NCBI GenBank assembly: GCA_003451595.1
Contig: DMDA01000061.1
Coordinates: forward strand, 47,394-93,733
Reading direction: 5' to 3'
DNA length: 46,340 nt
Source of the DNA: Chloroflexota bacterium
GTDB lineage: Bacteria > Chloroflexota > Anaerolineae > Caldilineales > Caldilineaceae
This document shows positions 9,162 through 16,284 of this stretch, piece by piece. The stretch's first letter is position 1. Every line of letters starts with the position of its first letter. The notes below the pieces were generated by a model. That model was not told the DNA's origin. It worked only from the letters and a program-made list of their open reading frames with translations, and did no database searches. Position numbers and translations under genes: made by a program.

Positions 9162-9779
9162 TTGTCAACTACATCCTCGCCGCGCACGCGGCGCCACCAA
9201 CGCACTCAACAGGCCATTCTCGACGCCGCGCGCGCCATCATCAGTCATGAGGGCGTGACGGCGCTTTCCATGCGCGCCATCGCCGAACGCATCGACTACA
9301 GCCCGGCTGGTCTCTACGAATATTTCGACAGCAAGGACGAGATCATCGCCGCTGTGTGCGATGAAGCGTTCGACCAGCTGACGCAGACGCTGCGCAGCAC
9401 CGATCCGACGCTGCCGCCGCGAGAGTTTCTGCGCGAGTGTGGCGTCAACTATGTGCGCTTTGCCATCGAGAACACCGACGCCTTTCTGCTCATGTTCACC
9501 AACGCGCCGCTGGCGGCGCCGCCCGACGCCCCGGCAGAGGTGATGCTGCGCCAGAGTCCGGCCTTCATGGTGCTGTACGACGCCGTGCAGCGCTGCGTAG
9601 ATGCAGGCATCTTTACGCCGCGAGCGGATTATGACGTGCTGGCAATGGCGATCACGTGCTGGCAGTTGGTGCACGGCATGGCGATGCTGACTGTGACGAT
9701 CATGCGCACCCGCCCCCCTGATCTGGACGCATGCCGGCGTGCACTGGACGTGCTGCTGGCCGGCATCGCCGCCCAGTAA
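9162..9779 (+). CDS. TetR/AcrR-family transcriptional repressor
   Basis: A 205-residue dimeric one-component regulator. The N-terminal helix-turn-helix is clear (ILDAARAIISHEGVTALSM, then IAERIDYSPAGLYEYFDSKD), followed by a helical ligand-binding domain with a WHG-like C-terminus (CWQLVHGMAML). I place the start at TTG 9162 because AGGAG (9151-9155) sits six bases before it; the ATG at 9135 lies in the centre of the operator and has no ribosome site, and the frame further upstream runs through the promoter. It probably represses itself (operator at 9127) and the two following membrane-protein genes (operator at 9830). The ligand is unknown. A short hairpin plus six T (9793-9821) follows the stop. 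Confidence 0.92.
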   Translation: MSTTSSPRTRRHQRTQQAILDAARAIISHEGVTALSMRAIAERIDYSPAGLYEYFDSKDEIIAAVCDEAFDQLTQTLRSTDPTLPPREFLRECGVNYVRFAIENTDAFLLMFTNAPLAAPPDAPAEVMLRQSPAFMVLYDAVQRCVDAGIFTPRADYDVLAMAITCWQLVHGMAMLTVTIMRTRPPDLDACRRALDVLLAGIAAQ

Positions 9780-9792
9780 TTCCGTGAGATCA

Positions 9793-9821
9793 CCCGACGC
9801 ACCGCGCCTCGGGGCTTTTTT
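9793..9821 (+). terminator. Weak rho-independent terminator after TetR gene
   Basis: CCCGA (9793-9797) pairs with TCGGG (9809-9813), followed by GC and six T (9816-9821). The stem is short, so read-through into the next two genes is possible. Confidence 0.5.
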
Positions 9822-9829
9822 GCGCATTT

Positions 9830-9846
9830 TCCGAACAATGTTCACT
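9830..9846. promoter_or_regulatory. TetR operator, copy 2, upstream of the membrane-protein pair
   Basis: TCCGAACAATGTTCACT matches operator copy 1 at 13 of 17 positions, and its core GAACAATGTTC (9833-9843) is itself a near-perfect palindrome. It lies about 75 bases before the ATG at 9922 and directly after the terminator. I cannot see a convincing -35/-10 pair around it, so the promoter it controls is unresolved. Confidence 0.65.
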
Positions 9847-9921
9847 ATTAGAATTTTGTTTAATCTACAACCGATGTCTTGCAAGATGATTGTCAAAACC
9901 TTACTGGAAATGGAGTGAACA

Positions 9922-10359
9922 ATGGAGATGCTTTTTTCGATCAGCAATCTACTCGTGATGCCGTTCTGGCTGTTGATGATCTTGCTGCCGCGCTGGCGTA
10001 TTACGGAGCGCGTCATGGCCTCACTGTGGCCGTTGGCGCCAGCGGCGCTGCTCTATGCGGCGCTGGTGCTGCCCAATATGGCGACGCTACTGCCAGCGTT
10101 GAGCAATCCTGAACTGACCACCATTGCGGCGCTGCTTGGCTCACCGGCAGGCGCCACGGTGGCCTGGGTGCATTTTCTGGCCTTCGACCTCTTCGTGGGG
10201 CGATGGGTCTATTGGGATAGTCGCCGCGTCAGGCTTAGTGCCTGGCTCGTCTCACCGATTTTGTTCTTTGTCTTGATGGTCGGCCCGTTGGGGCTGGTGT
10301 TGTATCTGGGCGCCCGGCTGTTCCAGACGCGCGCCCCTGCCCTTGTGACCGAATCCTAA
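9922..10359 (+). CDS. ABA4-like (DUF4281) integral membrane protein
   Basis: A 145-residue protein with about four membrane helices and the signature of the ABA4/DUF4281 family around WVHFLAFDLFVGRWVYWDS. The plant member ABA4 is needed for neoxanthin formation from violaxanthin; bacterial members have no settled function, and no carotenoid gene is visible here. The start has GGAGTG seven bases upstream. It is followed after 28 bases by another membrane protein and preceded by a TetR gene and operator copy 2, so the three probably form one regulatory unit. Confidence 0.8.
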   Translation: MEMLFSISNLLVMPFWLLMILLPRWRITERVMASLWPLAPAALLYAALVLPNMATLLPALSNPELTTIAALLGSPAGATVAWVHFLAFDLFVGRWVYWDSRRVRLSAWLVSPILFFVLMVGPLGLVLYLGARLFQTRAPALVTES

Positions 10360-10387
10360 GTTTCACATCAACCTGGAGGAACCCACT

Positions 10388-11392
10388 ATGACGACGCAAC
10401 CGATAAGCTCTCACCTGACGACGCCTGGGTCAGCCGGAACGCTGCTGCAGCGCGCATGGCGCTTCAACCGCCCACTGGCGCTAGCCATCTTCTTTCACCT
10501 GGCGCTGACGCCACTGTTGTTGATTGCCCTATTTGTCGATCCGCGCATGATCAGCGGCGTGAACGGCTGGATCAAACCGCTGAAGTTTGCCGTGTCCGGT
10601 GCGATCTACGGCGCCACCTTTTTGTGGCTGTTGACCTTCGTGCGTGGGCGCGTCCGGCTGGTGCAGACAATCGCCACCATCACCGGCGTTGCTCTGCTGG
10701 TTGAAACGACGCTGATCACGATGCAAGTGCTGCGCCACACGGCGAGTCATTTCAACGTTGCCACGCCCTTCGATAGCGCCGTCTTTAGCATGATGGGCAT
10801 CTTCATCATGGCGTTGGCTATGGCGAACTTCGCGCTGGCCATCGCACTCGGTTTTCAGCGCCTGCCCGACCCGGTGGTGGCGTGGGGCATCCGGTGGGGC
10901 TTGATCATTTCGCTGGCCGGGATGGCTTCTGGTGTGCTGATGACCACCGCCAATCTGCCGCCCGCCACACTGGCGGCGGTGCAGGCTGGTCAGCCGGTGA
11001 CCATCGCCGGCGCGCACAGCGTGGGCGTCGACGACGGCGGGCCAGGGCTGCCCTTCCTGGGGTGGAGCACCACCGGCGGCGATCTGCGCGTCGGGCACTT
11101 CGTCGGGCTGCACGGCTTACAGGTGCTGCCTTTCCTGGCGTTCCTGCTGACGCGGGCGTGGGTCACGCGGCGCCTGAGCACACGGCGGCGGGTGGCGCTG
11201 ATCTGGACGGCGGGGATTGGCTACTTCGCCTTGACCTGTCTCCTGACTTGGCAGGCGCTGCGCGCTCAACCGCTGATTGCACCAGACAGCATGACGCTCT
11301 TGGCGGGAACGCTGCTCTTGGTGGCGGTGGTGGGCGCTGCGCTGGTCATCATAGTCAGTCCAGACCGTCACATCACGCCGCAGCCAGCCTGA
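10388..11392 (+). CDS. Polytopic membrane protein of unknown function
   Basis: A 334-residue protein with about eight hydrophobic segments. I do not know its function. A notable conserved-looking part is the extramembrane loop GWSTTGGDLRVGHFVGLHG leading into LQVLPFLAF, with two histidines at a membrane boundary that could bind metal, haem or a lipid headgroup; another motif is NGWIKPLKFAVSGAIYG near residue 55. The ribosome site is strong (CTGGAGGA, about eight bases before ATG). It lies 28 bases after the ABA4-like gene and is very likely cotranscribed with it under the TetR regulator. Confidence 0.75.
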   Translation: MTTQPISSHLTTPGSAGTLLQRAWRFNRPLALAIFFHLALTPLLLIALFVDPRMISGVNGWIKPLKFAVSGAIYGATFLWLLTFVRGRVRLVQTIATITGVALLVETTLITMQVLRHTASHFNVATPFDSAVFSMMGIFIMALAMANFALAIALGFQRLPDPVVAWGIRWGLIISLAGMASGVLMTTANLPPATLAAVQAGQPVTIAGAHSVGVDDGGPGLPFLGWSTTGGDLRVGHFVGLHGLQVLPFLAFLLTRAWVTRRLSTRRRVALIWTAGIGYFALTCLLTWQALRAQPLIAPDSMTLLAGTLLLVAVVGAALVIIVSPDRHITPQPA

Positions 11393-11407
11393 AACTCAAC
11401 CTGAAAT

Positions 11408-11486
11408 ACGGTGAGCCCGCTTGCACGCCAATGACGTACACAGATGAGGGCAGCGTCATGACAGCGCACAGGTTACGGCTCACCGT
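11408..11486. repeat. Nested inverted repeats after the membrane-protein operon
   Basis: ACGGTGAGCC (11408-11417) is exactly complementary to GGCTCACCGT (11477-11486), and inside this pair ATGACG (11431-11436) is complementary to CGTCAT (11454-11459). The 79-base element can fold into a two-tier hairpin. No T-tract follows on either strand. It lies between the convergent membrane-protein and histidine-kinase genes, so a terminator or RNA-stabilising structure is the simplest reading. Confidence 0.5.
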
Positions 11487-11506
11487 GCTACGGCTGCGAC
11501 AGGCTG

Positions 11507-13594
11507 TCAAGCATCAGCCGGCGCCAGCACCGTTGCTACGATGGTGGAAAAGTCACGCAGCGAAAAGGGCTTTTGCAGGAAGCGCGTGCCAGGAAGCAGC
11601 TCGCCGTGCAGCGCGATAGTATCGGCAGGATAGCCGGACATGAAGACCTGCTTGACGCCTGGGTGAATGGCGGCTATCTGTACAGCCAGCGCCTGTCCAC
11701 TCATCTCAGGCATGATTACATCCGTCATCAACAGATCGAGCCGGGGCGTTTGCGCCGCCAGACGCAGCGCCTCGGTCGGTGTGGAGGCCACCAGCGGTCG
11801 ATAGCCCAAGTGCGTGAGCACATCCTGCGCCATCTCCAGCACACCAGGATCGTCTTCCACCAGCAGGATTGTGGCGGCAGGATGCGGGACTGATGCATCG
11901 ACGACGTTTTCGGGGGGCATTGCCTGGACGCGCGGCAGGTAGATGTGGAAGGCGGCGCCCTGTCCTGGTTGGCTATCGACAGCAATGTAGCCATGATTTT
12001 GCTGGATGATGCCATCGATCATTGCCAGCCCCAGACCGGAGCCTTTGCCGATCTCCTTCGTGGTAAAGAAGGGTTCGAAAATGCGCGCCAGCACCTCCGC
12101 GCGAATGCCCTCACCATTGTCGATCATTGTCAACGCGACATAGTCGCCTGGCGCAACGCTCATTCCTCTGGCGCGCAAGCCCTGTGCGCCCGCAGACACG
12201 GTGATGTTTTGCGTGGTGAGCGTGATCGCACCCTCGCCAGTGATGGCGTCGCGCGCATTGCGCGTCAAGTCAATCAGAATCTGGTCGAGCTGCGACGGAT
12301 CGATCTTGACCGGCCACAAGTCGGCGCCAGGACGCCAGACCAGCTCGATTGCCGCACCGGCCAGTTGACGCAGCCTGGGCAACATCGCCGCCAACACCAA
12401 ATTCAGATTCAATACTTTGGGGGCGATCACCTGTTTGCGAGCAAAACCAAGCAATTGGCGCACAAGTTCGGCGGAGCGCTGGGTTGCGGCTTGAATCGCG
12501 AGCAGGTTGCGCCGTAAAGACGACTCCTCGCTGGTCAACGGCAACGACATCTCCGTGCGCATCAGAGTTACGGCCAGCAGGTTGTTGAAGTCGTGGGCGA
12601 CGCCGCCCGCCAGCCGCCCGATGTTCTCCATGTGTTGCGCCTCCAACAGCTGCGCCTGCCACGCCGCGCGCTCCTGCTCCGCCTCGCGACGCGCAGTGAT
12701 ATCCTGGACATATGAGATGAAGTAGAGTGGCTCGCCCTGGGCATCGTGAATCAACGAGCTGCTCACGCGCCCCCACACCAAATGACCGTCGCGGTGCACG
12801 TAGCACTTCTCAAATTCCTCACGCACGCTTTCGGTCTCGATAGCGCGACGAATGAACTGTGGGCTGACATTCTGGTAGTCGGGGTGTGTGAAGTCGTTGA
12901 CCGACATTCCCTCCATCGCCTGGCGGTCGTATCCGAAGATTTCGCCCATGCGGGCATTGACGCGCAGCAGACGCCCGTCCAACCCGACCAGACAGACGCC
13001 ATCGCTAGCGTTCTCGAAGGCAAGTCGGAAGCGTTCCTCACTTTCGCGCAACTCTTGCTCGGCGCGCCGGCGCTCGGTGATGGAGCGGCCAAAGACGGTG
13101 GCGCCCGTGATGTGACCCGCCTGGTCGCGAATGGGGCTGAATCTATATTCCACCCACTCGTGCGGTGTTATCGCCTGGCGCGGCGCCTCGATGGTGAAGT
13201 GCTCGCCGCTCAGGGCGCGGTCGTAATAGGTGCACCACGCGGCGCGCAGTGGCGCCGCATCAGCGCATTCCAACACATTCTCGCCAACCGCCAGCTCGCG
13301 GCCAAACGCATCCTGCACATTGCGTTGAAACGCCGAATTAGCTGTGATCAGCCGATACTCCGCGTCAACCGACCAGATGCTGCCATCGGCGTTCTCGATG
13401 AGCGCCAGCAGATTATCTTGTTTGGTGCGAAGCTCCGCCTCGACCGCTTGTCGACTGGTCAACTCGCGTCGCAGCTCGTCAGTACGCTGCTGCACCATTC
13501 TGCGCAATGACAGATTCCAGGCCAACATCAGCACCAACACACCGCCGGCGCTGAACCACAGCCACGTCAAGGCTGACGCAAACTCGATACGCAT
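11507..13594 (-). CDS. Hybrid PAS-domain sensor histidine kinase with receiver domain
   Basis: A 695-residue signalling protein. Order: one N-terminal membrane segment (ALTWLWFSAGGVLVLMLAWN), a short coiled linker (RTDELRRELTSRQAVEAEL), two PAS domains (about residues 60-180 and 185-305), a phosphoacceptor helix with H334 in GGVAHDFNNLLAV, an HATPase_c domain (NARDAI, DNGEGI, FTTKEIGKGSGLGLAM) and a C-terminal receiver domain with the phosphoacceptor D625 (LLMTDVIMPEM) and the conserved lysine in FLQKPF. No periplasmic sensor domain is present: the single membrane segment is almost at the N-terminus. The start is uncertain; I used ATG 13594, while TTG 13633 would add 13 residues. It follows the dipeptidase gene on the same strand. 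No separate response regulator with a DNA-binding domain is nearby. Confidence 0.9.
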   Translation of the reverse strand: MRIEFASALTWLWFSAGGVLVLMLAWNLSLRRMVQQRTDELRRELTSRQAVEAELRTKQDNLLALIENADGSIWSVDAEYRLITANSAFQRNVQDAFGRELAVGENVLECADAAPLRAAWCTYYDRALSGEHFTIEAPRQAITPHEWVEYRFSPIRDQAGHITGATVFGRSITERRRAEQELRESEERFRLAFENASDGVCLVGLDGRLLRVNARMGEIFGYDRQAMEGMSVNDFTHPDYQNVSPQFIRRAIETESVREEFEKCYVHRDGHLVWGRVSSSLIHDAQGEPLYFISYVQDITARREAEQERAAWQAQLLEAQHMENIGRLAGGVAHDFNNLLAVTLMRTEMSLPLTSEESSLRRNLLAIQAATQRSAELVRQLLGFARKQVIAPKVLNLNLVLAAMLPRLRQLAGAAIELVWRPGADLWPVKIDPSQLDQILIDLTRNARDAITGEGAITLTTQNITVSAGAQGLRARGMSVAPGDYVALTMIDNGEGIRAEVLARIFEPFFTTKEIGKGSGLGLAMIDGIIQQNHGYIAVDSQPGQGAAFHIYLPRVQAMPPENVVDASVPHPAATILLVEDDPGVLEMAQDVLTHLGYRPLVASTPTEALRLAAQTPRLDLLMTDVIMPEMSGQALAVQIAAIHPGVKQVFMSGYPADTIALHGELLPGTRFLQKPFSLRDFSTIVATVLAPADA

Positions 13595-13660
13595 TTTGTG
13601 ATGGTGAACCTCGTCGGCAGAACCGAATCTCAAAACAAGCGCCCAAAGACGGCATCGAGT

Positions 13661-14701
13661 TCAGCGTAAAACCTGACGCAGCACCCGTAGCCAGTTTCCG
13701 TACAAAATTTTTGCGATCTCATCATCGTGAAAGCCGCGTGCGATGAGCTGACGCGTCAGGTTGCGCGCGTGGCTGTGGTTGGTCAGGCCGGGCGCGTGAT
13801 GCGCCTCGATCATGTTGGCGGAGAGGGCGGCCTGTTGTGCGGGCGTCCAGTGACGAAAGAGGAACTCGATGAAGTCGAAGCCAATGCCGACCGCGTCAAT
13901 GCCAGCCAGGTCGGCGACATAGGCGACGTGATCGACATAGTGGTCGAGCGTCGCCTTTTCTTTTTGCGCGCTGAGCAGGACGGCGTTGATACCGATCACC
14001 CCGCCGCGTGCGCCGACAGCGCGGATGTGAGCGTCGCTGCTATTGCGCTCGATGTCGTGAAAATGGCGCGGGTTGGTGTGCGAGATAATCAGCGGTCCGT
14101 CGGTCAAGGCCAAGACATCCTCGACGCCGGCTGCGTTGAGATGCGCCAGGTCAAGCACAATGCCTAGACGCTGACACTCTTTCACGACAGCCTTGCCAAA
14201 GCGGCTCAGCCCGGCGGGTGACGAACCTGTCGGGGCAAAGAGGCCACCGTCGCCCGCAGCGTTGCGCCGCGCGTGGGTCAAACCCACACTGCGCACGCCC
14301 AGCTCGTAGAAAGCGCGCAGCAGGTGCAGGTCCGTGCCCAACGGTTCGACGCCTTCCATCGTGATCAACACGCCGATTTTGCCCGCCGCGCGCGCAGCTT
14401 CAATCTCGGCAAAAGTGCGGCAGATGGTCACGTCATCGGCGGCAAGCGCCACTTCATCATAGAGGCGAGCAACCTGATCGAGCGCTACGCGCAGCCCCAT
14501 CTCTGGCAAGTCTTTGTCCTCGATGAAGATCGCCGCCCCCACCAGACTCACCCCACCAGCGCGCAATTCGGGCACAAATTCATCGCGCACCAGCCCGTGC
14601 TGATCGCGGCGATCATACAGGTCGAGCGGCAGGTCGAAGTGCATATCGATAATCCCAGGCGAGTGAAGACGATCGAGGCGAGATTCCAACGCTGTATCCA
14701 T
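13661..14701 (-). CDS. Membrane-dipeptidase family (peptidase M19) enzyme
   Basis: A 346-residue TIM-barrel metal-dependent dipeptidase; family members cleave dipeptides, including D-amino-acid-containing ones, with a binuclear zinc centre. Ligand positions are visible: IIDMHFDLP (H21, D23), TMEGVEP (E116), DLAHLN (H187) and IISHTN (H208), and the stretch LLRAFYELGVRSVGLTH matches the renal-dipeptidase signature. The start at 14701 is preceded by GGAAGG seven bases upstream; an upstream frame from 14752 has no ribosome site. There is no signal peptide, so it is cytoplasmic. The histidine kinase follows on the same strand. Confidence 0.9.
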   Translation of the reverse strand: MDTALESRLDRLHSPGIIDMHFDLPLDLYDRRDQHGLVRDEFVPELRAGGVSLVGAAIFIEDKDLPEMGLRVALDQVARLYDEVALAADDVTICRTFAEIEAARAAGKIGVLITMEGVEPLGTDLHLLRAFYELGVRSVGLTHARRNAAGDGGLFAPTGSSPAGLSRFGKAVVKECQRLGIVLDLAHLNAAGVEDVLALTDGPLIISHTNPRHFHDIERNSSDAHIRAVGARGGVIGINAVLLSAQKEKATLDHYVDHVAYVADLAGIDAVGIGFDFIEFLFRHWTPAQQAALSANMIEAHHAPGLTNHSHARNLTRQLIARGFHDDEIAKILYGNWLRVLRQVLR

Positions 14702-14923
14702 TGCGTAACCTTCCGTGACCTTGTGCACCGGTTGTACTAAGCGGCAAATCAAGTGGTTGACTTCTAGGATGTAGCTGAATAGCTAACCCAGAGGCCAGTA
14801 ACTCGATCATAGGGGCAAGTCGTCAGTTATGCAACCTCGCCACTACGGCAGGGTCTATTTCGCGTTTAAGGCAAGCGGTTGCATTGCAGGCGCTCCCAAC
14901 TTGAAATGCACTTCCTGCGACAG

Positions 14924-14975
14924 GGTCACTTCACGTTCAGGCGGTGACCTGCGCCTCGCACCCCCGAACGTGAAG
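14924..14975. repeat. Overlapping, mutually exclusive hairpins
   Basis: CTTCACGTTC (14929-14938) is perfectly complementary to GAACGTGAAG (14966-14975). GGTCAC (14924-14929) is complementary to GTGACC (14944-14949). The second stem encloses the left arm of the first, so only one can form at a time. The element lies upstream of the permease promoter on the plus strand and about 225 bases upstream of the dipeptidase start on the minus strand. Confidence 0.5.
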
Positions 14976-14998
14976 GATAGCCCCTCTGCCCCGCCCAA

Positions 14999-15028
14999 TT
15001 GACAGCCGTGCTGTGCTCAGGCTATGAT
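14999..15028 (+). promoter_or_regulatory. Sigma70-type promoter for the EamA permease
   Basis: TTGACA (14999-15004) and TATGAT (15023-15028) with an 18-bp spacer. Transcription would start near 15035, leaving a leader of about 170 bases before the ATG at 15208. Confidence 0.65.
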
Positions 15029-15207
15029 CGGCAAGCGGCGGCATGATAGCTCGTCACAGTATTGATGTCCAGGTCGACATGTTATGAGGGTAATGGCGCG
15101 CAATGCGTGAGAGATTCCGACACGCGCGAGCAACGGTCACACCCGCCAAACGCAGTTGTGCGTCAGCAGCCTCGCAATATCGCGCTGTATTCAGAGGTGG
15201 AGAAGCC

Positions 15208-16149
15208 ATGTTGCCAGCGCGCCCGACGGTGCGATCACGATTCGATGGGTGGGCGCAGCAGCACGTGCGCTTCAATCCTGGCTGGGCGCTGGGCCTGTTC
15301 GCCACCGTTGCGTTTAGCTTTGCACCGCCAGTGGCGCGGTTTGCCATTGTCGGCGGCTTTGATTCTACGACGCTGTTGCTGGTGCGCATGCTCCTGGCGA
15401 CGGTGCTCTTTGCCGTTGTCCTCGCTGCCACCGATCGCCAGCGGTTGCGCCTGCCGCGCGCCGGACTGACAGCGGCGGCGCTGATAGGCGCAGTCAACGC
15501 CGGTGGGATGGTCTTTTTCTTTGCCGCCCTCGGCGAGCTGGAGGCCTCGCTTAGCGCAATGATTCTGGCATTGAGTCCGCCCATCGTGCTCAGTCTGCTG
15601 GCGCTGCGCGGCGAGCGCCTGACCCGCCGCCATCTGGTGCGCCTGGGCTTGGCATTGGCGGGCGTCTATCTGCTGATCGGCCCGACCGGTCAGGTGAACT
15701 GGTTCGGCGCCGCGCTGGCGCTGATCGCCACCTTCCTCTTTGCTTTGCAAATGGCGCTGACACAATGGACGCTGGTCGCCTACCCCACGCGCACAGTGGC
15801 CTTCTACGTCACAGCAACGATGACCTGCTTTGTCGCGCTCTATTGGCTCCTGCTAGGGGCGCCCTGGGCGACGCCGACGCCTGCGGGCTGGTCGGCAGTC
15901 CTGATCCTCGCCTTCGTCAGCACGCTGGCAGCGCGTCTGGCTTACTTTGCCGCGATGGGACGCATCGGCGGCGCGCAGATGGCGCTCTTTGGGCCGTTGG
16001 AGACGTTGCTGAGCGTCATCTGGTCGGTCGCCTTTCTGAATGAGCATCTAGCGCCGCTGCAATGGATCGGCGGTGCGCTGATCCTGGTCAGTGCGCTGTT
16101 GGCGGTGCAGCGATTGGGGCGCGCCAATCTGCGTTTCCCCAGACGTTAG
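15208..16149 (+). CDS. EamA/DMT-family permease
   Basis: A 313-residue inner-membrane transporter of the drug/metabolite superfamily with the expected duplicated five-helix EamA units: the first from about residue 30 (LGLFATVAFSFAPPVARFAI) and the second from about residue 165 (WFGAALALIATFLFALQMAL). The second unit ends with the typical GPLETLLSVIWSVAFLNEHL motif. I chose the ATG at 15208 because GGAG lies five bases upstream and the protein then starts just before the first membrane helix; an in-frame ATG at 15103 would add 35 residues of arginine-rich, non-membrane sequence. The substrate cannot be read from sequence. Confidence 0.9.
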   Translation: MLPARPTVRSRFDGWAQQHVRFNPGWALGLFATVAFSFAPPVARFAIVGGFDSTTLLLVRMLLATVLFAVVLAATDRQRLRLPRAGLTAAALIGAVNAGGMVFFFAALGELEASLSAMILALSPPIVLSLLALRGERLTRRHLVRLGLALAGVYLLIGPTGQVNWFGAALALIATFLFALQMALTQWTLVAYPTRTVAFYVTATMTCFVALYWLLLGAPWATPTPAGWSAVLILAFVSTLAARLAYFAAMGRIGGAQMALFGPLETLLSVIWSVAFLNEHLAPLQWIGGALILVSALLAVQRLGRANLRFPRR

Positions 16150-16178
16150 CGGAGATAAGCCATGCACTGGCGACTTCA

Positions 16179-16215
16179 CCCATCTCCGATCGCCCATCTC
16201 CGATCACCCATCTCC
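16179..16215. repeat. 14-bp tandem repeat, 2.7 copies
   Basis: CCCATCTCCGATCG-type units begin at 16179, 16193 and 16207; the third is truncated after CCCATCTCC. The repeat lies just upstream of the UbiB-family gene and of a TTGACA box (16220-16225). Such CCATCTCC strings are low-complexity intergenic repeats; copy number may vary between strains. Confidence 0.7.
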
Positions 16216-16284
16216 AGTATTGACAGAAAACCTTCCGCCGGGTAGCGTACTATCGACAACTGCGCGCAGGCAATCACAGGCATC

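Larger units (their letters stand above)
14702..15207. other. 506-bp divergent intergenic region without a convincing gene
   Basis: The region lies between the dipeptidase (minus) and EamA permease (plus). It holds a promoter for the permease (14999-15028) and a cluster of inverted repeats (14924-14975). I find no tRNA and no ORF with a ribosome site. The open frame from 15062 toward the permease is out of phase with it and lacks protein-like composition. Confidence 0.6.

Noticed and set aside
15062..15207. Possible small gene in the permease leader
   Set aside because: No ribosome site, out of phase with the permease, and the frame runs on into the permease gene without protein-like composition.
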